Notes: generated from the letters alone by a model not told the origin. A stretch of DNA of 64,000 bases from Roseicyclus persicicus (GCF_012395815.1 NZ_JAAZQQ010000002.1:496001-560000), one strand, 5' to 3'. Counted from the stretch's first letter, positions 45,192 to 54,587 are shown. A program made the numbers and translations.

Positions 45192-47207
45192 ATGGACATC
45201 CTCAACGTCGCCTTGCCCGCGCTGGGCGAGGCCCTGACGCTTCTGTTCCAGCCGCAGCAGCTGATGTTCCTGTGCGCCGGCGTTCTCCTCGGTCTGTCGA
45301 TCGGCGTGCTGCCGGGCCTCGGCGGCATCGCCGGCCTGTCGTTGGTGCTGCCCTTCATGTTCGGCATGGACCCGGTCGCGGGCCTCGCGCTGATGGTCGG
45401 CCTGATCGCGGTCATCCCCACCTCCGACACGTTTTCCTCGGTGCTGCTCGGCATCCCCGGATCCTCGGCCAGCCAGGCGACCGTGCTCGACGGCTTCCCG
45501 CTGGCGCGCAAGGGCGAGGCGGGCCGGGCGCTGGCCGCGGCCTTCGTCTCGTCGCTCTACGGCGGGCTGTTCGGCGCGATGATCCTGACCTGCATCATCT
45601 TCGTCGCGCGGCCCCTGATCCTCGCCTTCGGCCTGCCCGAGATGATGATGATCACCATCCTCGGCATGTCGATGGTCGCCATCCTCGCCGGCCGGGTGCC
45701 GCTCAAGGGTGTCATCGCCTGCGGCCTGGGCCTGCTGCTCGGCACCATCGGCTCGGCGCCCGCGGGCGGGTCGCTGCGGATGTCGACCTACGACATTCCC
45801 TATCTCGTCGACGGCTTCTCGCTCGTCATCGTCGGCCTCGGCATCTACGCCATCCCCGAGGTCGTGTCGCTGCTGCGGCAGGACAAGCCGATCGCGGGGG
45901 CGGGCAAGCTCGGCCGCGGCTGGCTGCACGGGTTGCGCGACTGGTGGAACAACAAGTGGCTGTCGACCAAGTGCGCCGCCATCGGCGTGGTCGTCGGGGT
46001 CATCCCCGGCCTCGGCGGCTCGGTCGTGGACTGGATCGCCTACGGCTACGCCGTGCAGTCGACCAAGGACCGCGAGAAGTTCGGCCAGGGCGACATCCGC
46101 GGCGTCATCGCGCCCGAGAGCTCGAACAACGCCAAGGAGGGCGGGGGCCTTGTGCCGACGCTGATCTTCGGCATTCCCGGGTCGGGGTCGATGGCGGTGT
46201 TCCTCGGCGGCCTCGCGCTCCTGGGCATGTCGCCCGGCCCCGCGATGATCCGGCAGGACCTCGACATCACCTACACCATCGTCTGGTCGCTGGCGCTGGC
46301 CAACGTGATCGGCGCGGGGCTCTGCGTGCTGCTGTCGAACCAGATCGCCAAGCTGACCACGATCCGCTTCACGCTGCTGGCGCCGTTCCTGTTCATGATG
46401 ATCGCCTTCGCCGCCTTCCAGTCGCGGCAGTCGCTGGGCGACCTCGTGGCGCTGGTGGGCATCGGCCTGATCGGCATCCTCCTGCGCCGCTTCGATTTCT
46501 CGCGGCCGGCCTTCCTGATCGGCTTCGTGCTGTCGCACCAGGCCGAGCAGTTCACCAACATGGCGACCCAGATCGCCTCGGCCCGGTTCCGCCGCAGCTT
46601 CGAGGCGGGGCTCGACTACATCGTCTCGCCGATCACGGTGACGATCCTGGTGCTGACCGTGCTGTCCATCGTCATCGGCATCCGGCAGTCCAAGAACATC
46701 CGCGAGAACATCGAGACCTACACCGGCACCAAGCGCGCCCCGTTCCTGTTCATGCTGGTCGTCACCGCCTATGTCGGCGTGGCCATCGTGGACGCCGCCA
46801 CCATCAGCCGCTTCGGCGACAAGGTGTTCCCGCTGACCGTCGGGATCGCCACGATGATCGCCTGCCTGGTCCTGCTGGTGCGGATGATGCGCCGGCCCGA
46901 GACCGACGATGCCTTCATCGACCTCGAATCCGGCGGCGCCGACGCCGAGGCGCCCCACGGCCTGTGGCGCACGCTGTCGTGGTTCCTCGGGCTCCTGATC
47001 CTGTCGGGCCTGTTTGGTCTCGTCATCGCGCTGGCGATCTTCTTCGTCACCTTCTTCCGGCTGCGGGCGCGGCTGTCGTGGCTGTCGGCGGTGCTCTACG
47101 CCGCGGCGGGGATCGGCTTCATCCTGTTCCTGGCCAACGTGCTCGGGCGCGACTTCCCGCCGGGCCTGCTGCAGGAATACACCAACCTGCCGTGGCCGCT
47201 CCGATGA
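45192..47207 (+). CDS. Natural TctA-TctB fusion, membrane subunits of a tripartite transporter
   Basis: A 671-residue protein. Residues 1-505 are a full TctA: IGVLPGLGGIAGLSLVLP near 37, the SVLLGIPGSSASQATVLDGFPLARKG segment near 77 (read in parts), IPGLGGSVVDWIAYGYA near 272 and PESSNNAKEGGGLVPTLIFGIPGSGS near 302. From about 514 a TctB-like region follows with four helices, starting KRAPFLFMLVVTAYVGVAIVDAA. The two subunits are normally separate proteins. The stop overlaps the next gene by four bases (ATGA), linking transport to metabolism. Confidence 0.9.
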   Translation: MDILNVALPALGEALTLLFQPQQLMFLCAGVLLGLSIGVLPGLGGIAGLSLVLPFMFGMDPVAGLALMVGLIAVIPTSDTFSSVLLGIPGSSASQATVLDGFPLARKGEAGRALAAAFVSSLYGGLFGAMILTCIIFVARPLILAFGLPEMMMITILGMSMVAILAGRVPLKGVIACGLGLLLGTIGSAPAGGSLRMSTYDIPYLVDGFSLVIVGLGIYAIPEVVSLLRQDKPIAGAGKLGRGWLHGLRDWWNNKWLSTKCAAIGVVVGVIPGLGGSVVDWIAYGYAVQSTKDREKFGQGDIRGVIAPESSNNAKEGGGLVPTLIFGIPGSGSMAVFLGGLALLGMSPGPAMIRQDLDITYTIVWSLALANVIGAGLCVLLSNQIAKLTTIRFTLLAPFLFMMIAFAAFQSRQSLGDLVALVGIGLIGILLRRFDFSRPAFLIGFVLSHQAEQFTNMATQIASARFRRSFEAGLDYIVSPITVTILVLTVLSIVIGIRQSKNIRENIETYTGTKRAPFLFMLVVTAYVGVAIVDAATISRFGDKVFPLTVGIATMIACLVLLVRMMRRPETDDAFIDLESGGADAEAPHGLWRTLSWFLGLLILSGLFGLVIALAIFFVTFFRLRARLSWLSAVLYAAAGIGFILFLANVLGRDFPPGLLQEYTNLPWPLR

Positions 47208-48268
47208 CCCTGACGCTGCTTTCCCTTGCGGGGGACGGCATCGGCCCCGAGATCACCGCGGCGACCGAACGGGTGGCCGCGACGGCCTGCGCGCGCTTCG
47301 GCGTGGCGCTGGCGATCGAGCGGGCCGAGATCGGCTTCCCGGCGCTGGCTGCCACCGGCACCACGATCCCTGACGCGGTGATCGACCGGGCGCGGGCGGT
47401 GGACGGCGTGATCCTCGGGCCGGTGTCGCACAACGCCTACCCGCCGGTGGCCGAAGGCGGGCGGAACCCCTCGGGCGTGCTGAGGAAGGCGCTGGGGCTT
47501 TATTCCAACATCCGCCCCGCCCGGTCGCACCCCGCGGTGAAGACGCCCACCGGCCACGCCGTCGACATGGTCGTGGTGCGCGAGAACCTCGAAGGCTTCT
47601 ACGCCGACCGCAACATGGAGGTGGGGCCGGGCGAGTTCATGCCCACCCCCGACCTCGCGCTGGCCGTGCGCAAGATCACGCGGGAAAACAGCCTCGCCAT
47701 CGCGCGGGCGGGCTTCGCGCTCGCCCGCCGGCGCGGCGCGAAGACGGTGACCGTGATCCACAAGGCGAACGTGCTGCGCCTGTCGGACGGGCTGTTCCTT
47801 GACTGCACCCGCGCCGTCGCCGCCGACTACCCCGGGATCGCGGTGGAGGAGCTCTTGGTCGACGCCGCCGCCGCGCTTCTCGTCCGCGACCCCGCGCGCT
47901 TCGAGGTGCTGATCGCCACGAACATGTTCGGCGACATCCTGTCGGACCTCGCCGCGGAACTGGCGGGCGGCCTCGGGCTTGCCGCCTCGCTGAACCACGG
48001 CGACACCCACGCGGTGGCGCAGGCACAGCACGGCTCGGCCCCGTCCATCGCCGGGCAGGACCGCGCCAACCCCGGCTCGCTGATCGGTTCGGCGGCCATG
48101 CTCCTCGCGCATCTGGGCCACGCCGGCCCCGCGGCGGCGATCTGGGCGGCGCTGGATGCCGCCCTCGCCGATCCCGCGACGCGCACCCAAGATCTCGGCG
48201 GCACGGCGGGCACCCGTGCCATGACCGAGGCCATCCTGAGACACATCGCAGAACAGGCAGACAGATGA
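47204..48268 (+). CDS. Isocitrate/isopropylmalate dehydrogenase-family enzyme
   Basis: A 354-residue beta-decarboxylating dehydrogenase. NAD and substrate residues are present: LAGDGIGPEI at the start, the arginine loop GVLRKALGLYSNIRPAR near 95-110, VRENLEGFYAD with the catalytic tyrosine near 128, HKANVLRLSDG with the catalytic lysine near 186, and NMFGDILSDLAAELAGGLGL with metal-binding aspartates. It probably oxidatively decarboxylates a 2-hydroxy acid with a 3-carboxyl group. It is unlikely to be LeuB because it is coupled to a transporter and a PrpF-like gene, not to leuCD. Confidence 0.88.
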   Translation: MTLTLLSLAGDGIGPEITAATERVAATACARFGVALAIERAEIGFPALAATGTTIPDAVIDRARAVDGVILGPVSHNAYPPVAEGGRNPSGVLRKALGLYSNIRPARSHPAVKTPTGHAVDMVVVRENLEGFYADRNMEVGPGEFMPTPDLALAVRKITRENSLAIARAGFALARRRGAKTVTVIHKANVLRLSDGLFLDCTRAVAADYPGIAVEELLVDAAAALLVRDPARFEVLIATNMFGDILSDLAAELAGGLGLAASLNHGDTHAVAQAQHGSAPSIAGQDRANPGSLIGSAAMLLAHLGHAGPAAAIWAALDAALADPATRTQDLGGTAGTRAMTEAILRHIAEQADR

Positions 48269-49356
48269 CACAGGTCGCGATCCCCTATCACTTCCTCCGC
48301 GGCGGCACCTCGCGCGGGCCCTATTTCCACCGTTCCGACCTGCCCGAGGACCGGGACCGGCTGGCCGAGGTGCTGATGGCCGTGGTCGGCGCGGGCCACC
48401 CGCTCAACATCGACGGCATCGGCGGCGGCAACGCCGTGACCACCAAGGTCGCCATGCTGTCGAAATCCGCGGATCCGGGCGTCGACGTCGACTATTTCTT
48501 CGGTCAGGTCTCGGTGACCGAGCGGCTGGTCGACTTCGCGCCGACCTGTGGCAACATCCTCGTCGGCGTCGGCCCCGCCGCCATCGAGATGGGCATCGTC
48601 CCCGCGCAGGACGGGCAGACCCCGGTGCGCATCCGCGCGGTCAACACCGGCGCGCTGATCGAGGCCATCGTGCAGACGCCGGGCGGCCGCGTGTCCTACG
48701 AGGGCGACGTCGAGATCGCGGGCGTGCCCGGCACGGCGGCGCCGGTGGCGCTGAACTTCCTCGACGTGGTGGGCTCGCGCACCGGCGTGATGTTCCCGAC
48801 CGGCAACCGGACCGACGTGATCGGCGGGATCGAGGTGTCCTGCGTCGACGTGGCGATGCCGATGATGATCGCGCGGGCCGCCGATTTCGGGATGACGGGC
48901 TACGAGACGCAAGGAGAACTCGACGCCAACAAGGACCTGTTCGCCCGGATGGAGGCGGTGCGGCTCGAGGCCGGGCAGCGGATGGGCCTCGGCGACGTGA
49001 CCAAATCCGTCGTGCCCAAGATCGGCCTGATCGCCCCGCCGCGGGCCGGGGGCGCGCACCTGACCGCGCGCTACTTCATGCCGTGGGAGACGCACCCGTC
49101 CCTGGCCGTCACCGGCTCCCAGTGCCTTGCCGCCTGCGCGATCGCGCCGGGGACGGTGGCGGAGGGCATCGCCGCGCCGGTCAAGGGCTCGCCCGAGATG
49201 ATCCGCATCGAGCACCCGATGGGCGAGATGGAGGTGCTCGTGACCTTCACCCGCGACGGCGACCGGTTCGAGTTCCACTCGGCCGGTGTCGTCCGCACCG
49301 CCCGCCTGATCGCGCGGGGCGAGGTCTTCGTGCCGGCGCGTTTGATGGAGGGCTGA
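48265..49356 (+). CDS. PrpF-family isomerase (methylaconitate or 4-oxalomesaconate tautomerase type)
   Basis: A 363-residue diaminopimelate-epimerase-fold protein with the PrpF marks FLRGGTSRGPYF near residue 10, a catalytic cysteine in APTCGNI near 93, and TGSQCLAACAIAPG near 285. Family members move a double bond in unsaturated tricarboxylates, for example PrpF on methylaconitate and GalD on oxalomesaconate. Coupled to the dehydrogenase before it (ATGA overlap), it suggests the imported compound is a substituted aconitate- or mesaconate-like acid. Confidence 0.87.
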   Translation: MTQVAIPYHFLRGGTSRGPYFHRSDLPEDRDRLAEVLMAVVGAGHPLNIDGIGGGNAVTTKVAMLSKSADPGVDVDYFFGQVSVTERLVDFAPTCGNILVGVGPAAIEMGIVPAQDGQTPVRIRAVNTGALIEAIVQTPGGRVSYEGDVEIAGVPGTAAPVALNFLDVVGSRTGVMFPTGNRTDVIGGIEVSCVDVAMPMMIARAADFGMTGYETQGELDANKDLFARMEAVRLEAGQRMGLGDVTKSVVPKIGLIAPPRAGGAHLTARYFMPWETHPSLAVTGSQCLAACAIAPGTVAEGIAAPVKGSPEMIRIEHPMGEMEVLVTFTRDGDRFEFHSAGVVRTARLIARGEVFVPARLMEG

Positions 49357-49360
49357 GGGC

Positions 49361-51022
49361 ATGGGCCACGGCCTGCACGTCTTCGACATCCTCGCCCGCG
49401 CCGTGGCGCAGGAGGGGACCGGCACCTGTTTCGCGCTGCTCGGCGACGCCAACATGAACTTCGCCACCCGGCTGGCCGAGGGCGGCACGCGGATGGTCTA
49501 TGTGAGGCACGAGCACTGCGCGGTGGCCGCCGCCATGGCCTATGCCCGCAAGACGGGCGAGGTGGGGCTGGCCACGGTGACCTGCGGGCCGGGCCTGACC
49601 CAGCTGATGACGGCGCTGCCGGCGGCGGTGCGCGCGAACATCCCGCTGGTGGTGCTGGCGGGCGAGGCGCCCATTTCCAAGGGCTGGTACAACCAGGCCA
49701 TCGACCAGGCGCCCTTCGTCACCGCCACCGGCGCCACATACCGCGCACTGCACTGGCCCGAACGGATGCCCGCCGCGATCCGCGACGCCTTTCTCGAGGC
49801 GCGGATGACGCGCAAGCCCGTGGTCCTCGGCATCCCCTTCGACCTGCAGCACCTCGCGTGGTCCGGCCCGGACAAGCTGCCCGCGCCTTCCACCGCGATC
49901 CTGCCCACGCCGTCGCCCATGCCGCCGCATCCCGATGACGTGGCCCGTGCCGCCGCGCTGGTCGCGGACGCGCGCCGGGTGATCGTCATGGCCGGGCTGG
50001 GGGCGGCCGAGGCGGGGGCGGCCGACGCCTGCCGCGCGCTGGCCGACCGCCTCGACGCGCCGCTCGCCACCACGCTGCCCGCCCGGGGGCTGTTCGCGGG
50101 CGACCGCTTCTGCCTCGGGGTCGCCGGCGGCTTTTCCTCCGACACCGCGCGGGCCTGCTTCGCCGAGGCCGACCTCGTCATCGCCGTCGGCTGCTCGCTC
50201 GCGTCCCACAACGCGGATGCGGGCAAGCTTTGGCCCAAGGCCCGCGTCCTGCAGATCGACGTGGCCCCGCAGGCGATCTCGCAGGGGCGCGTCGCCGCCC
50301 ACGCCCACCTCCGGGCCGACGCCCGGCTTGGGGTGGAGGCACTCGCCGCCGCCGTCACCCCGCGCGCCCCCGACTGGCGGAGCGACGCGCTGGCCCACCG
50401 CATCGCCACCGCGCCCGCCGATGCCTCCGTGTTCCCGCCCGAACCCGGCCTCCACGACCCCCGCGATGTTGTCGCGGCACTTGAAGAACACCTGCCAAGC
50501 GACTGGCAGATGGTGAATTCCTCCGGCCACTGCTCCTACTTCTTTGCTCACATGCCCTCGCGCCCGCAGGCGAAGTTCCTGACGATCCGCGAGTTCGGGG
50601 CCATCGGCAACGGCATCTCCTTCGCCATGGGCGTCGCCGCCGCGCGGCCGGGGGAAACCGTGGTGCTGTTCGACGGCGACGGCAGCCTGATGATGCATGT
50701 GCAGGAGCTGGAGACGATCCGCCGGCATGGCCTGAACATCCTGATCGTCGTCCTGAACGACCGCGCCTACGGCTCCGAGATCCACAAGCTCCGCGCCGAG
50801 GGGCTGCCCGACACCGGCGCTGTCTTCGGGCCCACGGACCTTGCCGCCATCGCCCGCGGCTTCGGCATCGGCGGGCAGACCGTCACCGACCTTGCCGCAC
50901 TGCCCGCGATGATCGCCGATTTCGCGGCCACGGGCGGCGCGGCGGTCTGGGACGTGCCGATCTCGGACAAGGTGTTCTCGCCCGTGATCCGCCGCGCGCA
51001 CCCCGAGCTGGCGGCGATGTGA
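49361..51022 (+). CDS. Thiamine-diphosphate-dependent enzyme, acetolactate synthase-like
   Basis: A 553-residue three-domain enzyme. The catalytic glutamate is in YVRHEHCAVAAAMAYARKTG near residue 50, the central domain binds nucleotide or FAD-like in related enzymes, and the diphosphate-binding motif is FDGDGSLMMHVQELETIRRHGLNIL (read in parts) ending in NDRAYGSE near 455-475. The family includes acetolactate synthase, glyoxylate carboligase and 2-keto acid decarboxylases. No small regulatory subunit gene is present, so a catabolic decarboxylase or carboligase is more likely than valine synthesis. It follows the PrpF gene by four bases. Confidence 0.85.
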   Translation: MGHGLHVFDILARAVAQEGTGTCFALLGDANMNFATRLAEGGTRMVYVRHEHCAVAAAMAYARKTGEVGLATVTCGPGLTQLMTALPAAVRANIPLVVLAGEAPISKGWYNQAIDQAPFVTATGATYRALHWPERMPAAIRDAFLEARMTRKPVVLGIPFDLQHLAWSGPDKLPAPSTAILPTPSPMPPHPDDVARAAALVADARRVIVMAGLGAAEAGAADACRALADRLDAPLATTLPARGLFAGDRFCLGVAGGFSSDTARACFAEADLVIAVGCSLASHNADAGKLWPKARVLQIDVAPQAISQGRVAAHAHLRADARLGVEALAAAVTPRAPDWRSDALAHRIATAPADASVFPPEPGLHDPRDVVAALEEHLPSDWQMVNSSGHCSYFFAHMPSRPQAKFLTIREFGAIGNGISFAMGVAAARPGETVVLFDGDGSLMMHVQELETIRRHGLNILIVVLNDRAYGSEIHKLRAEGLPDTGAVFGPTDLAAIARGFGIGGQTVTDLAALPAMIADFAATGGAAVWDVPISDKVFSPVIRRAHPELAAM

Positions 51023-51051
51023 CGGAGCCTCTGGCCTCGATGAAGCAGGAA

Positions 51052-51071
51052 TTGTATACGACGGTATGCCA
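51052..51071. promoter_or_regulatory. Candidate GntR operator upstream of the D-2-hydroxyacid dehydrogenase gene
   Basis: TTGTATAC-GACG-GTATGCCA has the same 8-4-8 architecture as the site at 40677 and agrees with it at most half-site positions. It lies in the 82-base gap between two co-oriented genes, 34 bases ahead of the ATG at 51105, a suitable place for repressor binding. Confidence 0.45.
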
Positions 51072-51104
51072 TTTGGCCCGCCGCCTCGCACAAGGTGACA
51101 CGCG

Positions 51105-52076
51105 ATGAAGGTTCACATCCTCGACGACTGGTTCGACACGCTGAAGACGCTGCCGAGCTTTGCCCGGCTCGACGGCCATGACGTGACGGTCTGGACCGAC
51201 CACACCGACGACGTCGACCTGCTGGCCGAGCGCCTTCAGCCCGCCGAGGCGCTGGTGCTGTTCCGCGAGCGCACCGCGATCACCGCGCCCCTGCTGGAAC
51301 GGCTGCCGGGCCTGAAGCTGATCAGCCAGCGCAGCGTCTACCCCCATGTCGATGTGCCGGCCTGCACGGCGAACGGGGTGCTCCTGTGCTCGAACATGCA
51401 TGCCGACGCGCCGTCCGTCGCGGCGGCGGAGCTGACCTTCGCCCTGATCCTCGCCTCGGCGCGGCAGATCCCGCAGCAGATGGCCTCGCTGCAGGCGGGC
51501 CGCTGGCAGCTGGCGCCGGGCCAGACGCTGCGGGGACGGCGGCTCGGGCTCTACGGCTACGGGCGGATCGCGAAACAGGTCGCGGCCTATGCCGAAGCCT
51601 TCGGGATGAACGTCGTCTGGTGGGCCTCCGACAAGGGCCGCGCGCGGGCCGCGGAGGAGGGCGCGCCGCTGGCCGCCAGCCGCCACGCCTTTTTCGCCGA
51701 CAGCGACTTCGTGTCGGTGCATGTCCGGCTGAAGCCCGACACAAGGGGCATCATAACCCGCGACGACCTTCTGGCGATGAAACCCACGGCCAGCTTCGTG
51801 AACACCTCGCGCTCGGGCCTTGTCGAAAAGGGCGCGCTCGAGGCGGCGGTGGCGGCCGGGCGGCCCGGGCGGCTGGCGCTCGACGTGTTCGACCGCGAGC
51901 CGATGGCCGCCCCGGTCGACCCGCTGGTGCTGCACCCGGCCGTGATCTCGACGCCCCATATCGGCTACGTCACCGAGGACGAGCTCGACCTGCAGTTCGC
52001 CGACATCTACGACCAGATCAACGCCTACGCCGCGGGCGCGCCGATCAACATGATCAACCCCGAGGTGCGGGGCTAG
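51105..52076 (+). CDS. D-isomer-specific 2-hydroxyacid dehydrogenase
   Basis: A 323-residue NAD(P)-dependent dehydrogenase. The dinucleotide motif is LGLYGYGRIAKQVA near residue 146. Catalytic residues are an arginine (VNTSRSGLV, near 242), a glutamate (FDREPM near 264) and a histidine (STPHIGYVTE near 284). The family reduces 2-keto acids or oxidises D-2-hydroxy acids. A gap carrying an operator-like palindrome separates it from the thiamine enzyme, so it may have its own promoter, although function probably belongs to the same pathway. Confidence 0.9.
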   Translation: MKVHILDDWFDTLKTLPSFARLDGHDVTVWTDHTDDVDLLAERLQPAEALVLFRERTAITAPLLERLPGLKLISQRSVYPHVDVPACTANGVLLCSNMHADAPSVAAAELTFALILASARQIPQQMASLQAGRWQLAPGQTLRGRRLGLYGYGRIAKQVAAYAEAFGMNVVWWASDKGRARAAEEGAPLAASRHAFFADSDFVSVHVRLKPDTRGIITRDDLLAMKPTASFVNTSRSGLVEKGALEAAVAAGRPGRLALDVFDREPMAAPVDPLVLHPAVISTPHIGYVTEDELDLQFADIYDQINAYAAGAPINMINPEVRG

Positions 52077-52082
52077 CCCATG

Positions 52083-52568
52083 TCAGCCGGGCAGGGGCAG
52101 GCCCTGCGGGATCACCAGCGCGCCATCGGCGTCGGCGACGATCAGGTCGCCGGTGGCCACGCGCACGCCCTCGATCTCCAGCACGAGGCCGACCTCGCCC
52201 TCGCCCGCGCGGATGCATTTGCGCGGCGTGCGCCCCAGCGCCATGATCCCCAGTCCGGTCTGCGCCAGCAGGTCCACGTCGCGCACCGCGCCGTAGAAGA
52301 TCGCGCCGGCCCAGCCGTTTTCCGCGGCCTTGGCGGCCAGCACGTCCCCCATCAGCGCGCGGCGGAGCGAGCCGCCGCCGTCGACCACCATCACCCGGCC
52401 CTCGCCCGGGGAATGGGCCAGTTCGCGCACGCGGGTGTTCACCTCGTGGGTCTTGACCGTCACCGCCGGGCCGGAAAACGCCCGCCGCCCGCCGAAATGC
52501 TGCAGGCCCGGCGGCAGCACGCCCGCGGTGTCGAGGAAGTGGTCGTAGAGGTCGCAGGTCGGTTGCAT
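52083..52568 (-). CDS. RraA-family protein (4-hydroxy-4-methyl-2-oxoglutarate / 4-carboxy-4-hydroxy-2-oxoadipate aldolase type)
   Basis: A 161-residue protein of the RraA/HMG aldolase fold. Family residues are VVDGGGSLRRALMGDVLAAKAAENGWAGAIFYGAVRD (read in parts, residues 61-97), containing the GD and R-D pair that bind metal and pyruvate enolate, and DLIVADADGALVIP near the end. In catabolic loci these are class II pyruvate aldolases rather than RNase E inhibitors. It is shorter than typical aldolases (about 210-230 residues) at the N-terminus. It is divergent from the TauE-like gene by 35 bases. Confidence 0.82.
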   Translation of the reverse strand: MQPTCDLYDHFLDTAGVLPPGLQHFGGRRAFSGPAVTVKTHEVNTRVRELAHSPGEGRVMVVDGGGSLRRALMGDVLAAKAAENGWAGAIFYGAVRDVDLLAQTGLGIMALGRTPRKCIRAGEGEVGLVLEIEGVRVATGDLIVADADGALVIPQGLPLPG

Positions 52569-52603
52569 CGCGCGTGTCCCTTCGCCGGCCCGGAGGCCCT
52601 GTC

Positions 52604-53356
52604 ATGATCGAGACCTTCTTGACCCTTCCCGAGGGGCTTTCGCAACTGTCCTTCTGGGTGCTGATGGCGACGAGCTTCATCGCGTCGCTCATTACCGTGG
52701 CGCTCGGCATCGGGGGCGGCGGCCTCCTGCTCGCCGTCATGGCGACGCTGGTTCCGCCCGCCGCGCTGATCCCGGTGCACGGGGTGGTGCAGCTGGGGTC
52801 GAACGGCGGCCGGGCGGCGATGCTGTTCCGTCAGATCAGCTGGGCCGCGGTGATCCCCGGCTTCCTGATCGGCTCGCTCGTCGGCTCGGCCATCGGCGGC
52901 GCGGTGGTGGTGGAACTGCCGCCGAACGTGGTGCAGATCGGGGTGGGGCTGTTCGTGATCTACTCGGTCTTCGCCAAGCCGCCGAAATGGCTGTCGCGCT
53001 GGCCCTGGCTGACGGGCGGCGTGTCGAGCTTCCTGACCATGTTCTTCGGCGCCACGGGCCTGTTCGTGGCGAACTACACCAAGTCCTTCAACCTGCCGCG
53101 CCACGCCCATGTCGCCACCCACGCCGCGCTGATGACGGTGCAGCACGGGCTGAAGGTGGTGATCTTCGGGCTACTGGGCTTTGCCTTCGGCCAATGGGCC
53201 ATGGTGATCCTCGCCCTGATCCTCGCGGGGCTGGCGGGCACCTTCCTCGGCAAGACCGTGCTGAACAAGATGACCGACGGCGTGTTCAAGATCGCGCTCG
53301 ACGTGATCCTGGTGCTGATCTCGCTCCGGCTGATCTGGCAGGGGCTGACCGGCTAG
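52604..53356 (+). CDS. TauE/SafE-type anion permease
   Basis: A 250-residue protein with about eight membrane helices in two halves. The first half has VALGIGGGGLLLAVMATLVPPAALIPVHGVVQLGSNGGR (read in parts), the standard TauE signature; the second repeats a related pattern near FFGATGLFVANY. The family exports sulfite, sulfoacetate or other small anions and also carries organic acids. The ATG at 52604 with GGAGG just upstream is preferred over a GTG ten codons earlier. Confidence 0.88.
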   Translation: MIETFLTLPEGLSQLSFWVLMATSFIASLITVALGIGGGGLLLAVMATLVPPAALIPVHGVVQLGSNGGRAAMLFRQISWAAVIPGFLIGSLVGSAIGGAVVVELPPNVVQIGVGLFVIYSVFAKPPKWLSRWPWLTGGVSSFLTMFFGATGLFVANYTKSFNLPRHAHVATHAALMTVQHGLKVVIFGLLGFAFGQWAMVILALILAGLAGTFLGKTVLNKMTDGVFKIALDVILVLISLRLIWQGLTG

Positions 53357-53453
53357 GCCGCGCGGTGCGGCGTCGGGCACCCTTCCGGTGATGGGGCGGC
53401 GGGGCTAGCCTGCATCCCGGGATCGCGCGCACAACGGGGGCAGGGGCAGCGGC

Positions 53454-54497
53454 ATGGGCACCACCCGCTTTCTCGTGACCGGCGGCGCCGGCTTCATGGG
53501 CATCAACCTGGTTCGTCACCTTCTGGCGCAGGGCCATGCCGTGCGCAGCTACGACATCGCGCCCTTTCCCTACCCCGAGGCCGACCGGATCGACGTGCTG
53601 CAGGGCGACATCCGCGACCTGTCGCTGCACGCGCGCGCCTTTGCCGATATCGACGTGGTGGTGCACTGCGCCGCCGCCCTGCCGCTGGCCGCGCCGGCCG
53701 AGATCCGCTCGACCAACGTCGACGGCACCCGGATGCTGCTGGAGACCGCGGCGTCGCGGGGCACGCCGCGCTTCGTCCACATCTCGTCCACCGCCGTCTA
53801 CGGCATCCCCGACCACCACCCGCTGGTCGAGGACGACCGGATGGTCGGCGTCGGCCCCTACGGCGAAAGCAAGGTCGCGGCCGAGGCGGTGTGCGAGCTG
53901 TTCCGCGCGCGCGGCATGATCCTGCCCGTGCTGCGCCCCAAAAGCTTCGTCGGCCCCGAGCGGCTGGGCGCCTTCGAGCTGCTCTACGATTTCGCCTCGG
54001 ACGGGCACGGCTTCCCGGTGCTGGGCAAGGGCACCAACCTCTACCAGCTTCTCGACGTCGAGGACCTCTGCGCCGCCGTCACCCTGGCGAGCTTCGGCGA
54101 CCCGGCCCGGGTCAACGCGACCTTCAACATCGGGGCGGAGCGCTTCGGCACGCTGCGCGACAGCTTCCAGGCGGTGCTGGACCATGCCGGCCACGGGCGG
54201 CGGATCGTGACCATCCCCGAGGCGCCCGCGATCTGGACGCTGCGCACGCTCGAGGCGCTGCACCTGTCGCCGCTCTACAAGTGGATTTACGAGACCGCCG
54301 GCAAGGACAGCTTCGTCAGCATCGACCGCGCCAAGGCGGTGCTGGGCTACGCGCCGCGCTATTCCAACGAGGAGGCGCTGATCCGCAACTTCGACTGGTA
54401 TCTCGCCAACCGCGACCGCATCGCCGCCACCACCGGCGTGACCCACCGGGTGCCGTGGAAACGCGGCGCGCTGGCCGCGCTGCGCTGGGTGATCTGA
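53454..54497 (+). CDS. NAD-dependent epimerase/dehydratase (extended SDR)
   Basis: A 347-residue extended short-chain dehydrogenase. The NAD motif is [12 protein letters not shown] (residues 7-18), followed by the aspartate-containing DIRDL, the HISSTAVYG strand with catalytic serine near 107, and YGESKVAAE with the Tyr-Lys pair near 138-142. Closest in layout to UDP-sugar epimerases and related nucleotide-sugar enzymes, but the substrate cannot be told. It stands alone, 97 bases from the TauE-like gene. Confidence 0.88.
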   Translation: MGTTRFLVTGGAGFMGINLVRHLLAQGHAVRSYDIAPFPYPEADRIDVLQGDIRDLSLHARAFADIDVVVHCAAALPLAAPAEIRSTNVDGTRMLLETAASRGTPRFVHISSTAVYGIPDHHPLVEDDRMVGVGPYGESKVAAEAVCELFRARGMILPVLRPKSFVGPERLGAFELLYDFASDGHGFPVLGKGTNLYQLLDVEDLCAAVTLASFGDPARVNATFNIGAERFGTLRDSFQAVLDHAGHGRRIVTIPEAPAIWTLRTLEALHLSPLYKWIYETAGKDSFVSIDRAKAVLGYAPRYSNEEALIRNFDWYLANRDRIAATTGVTHRVPWKRGALAALRWVI

Positions 54498-54587
54498 CGC
54501 GCGGCGGGGCAGGGTAGGGGAAGCCTGTCTTGACCGGGCCGGGGCGGCGCGCATCCTCGCGCCATGCCCCGTTCGAGGACCCCTGCC

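Noticed and set aside
45272-47203. Long upstream extension of the isopropylmalate-dehydrogenase-like frame
   Set aside because: The extension is an out-of-frame reading of the TctA-TctB fusion; dehydrogenase similarity begins only at ATG 47204.
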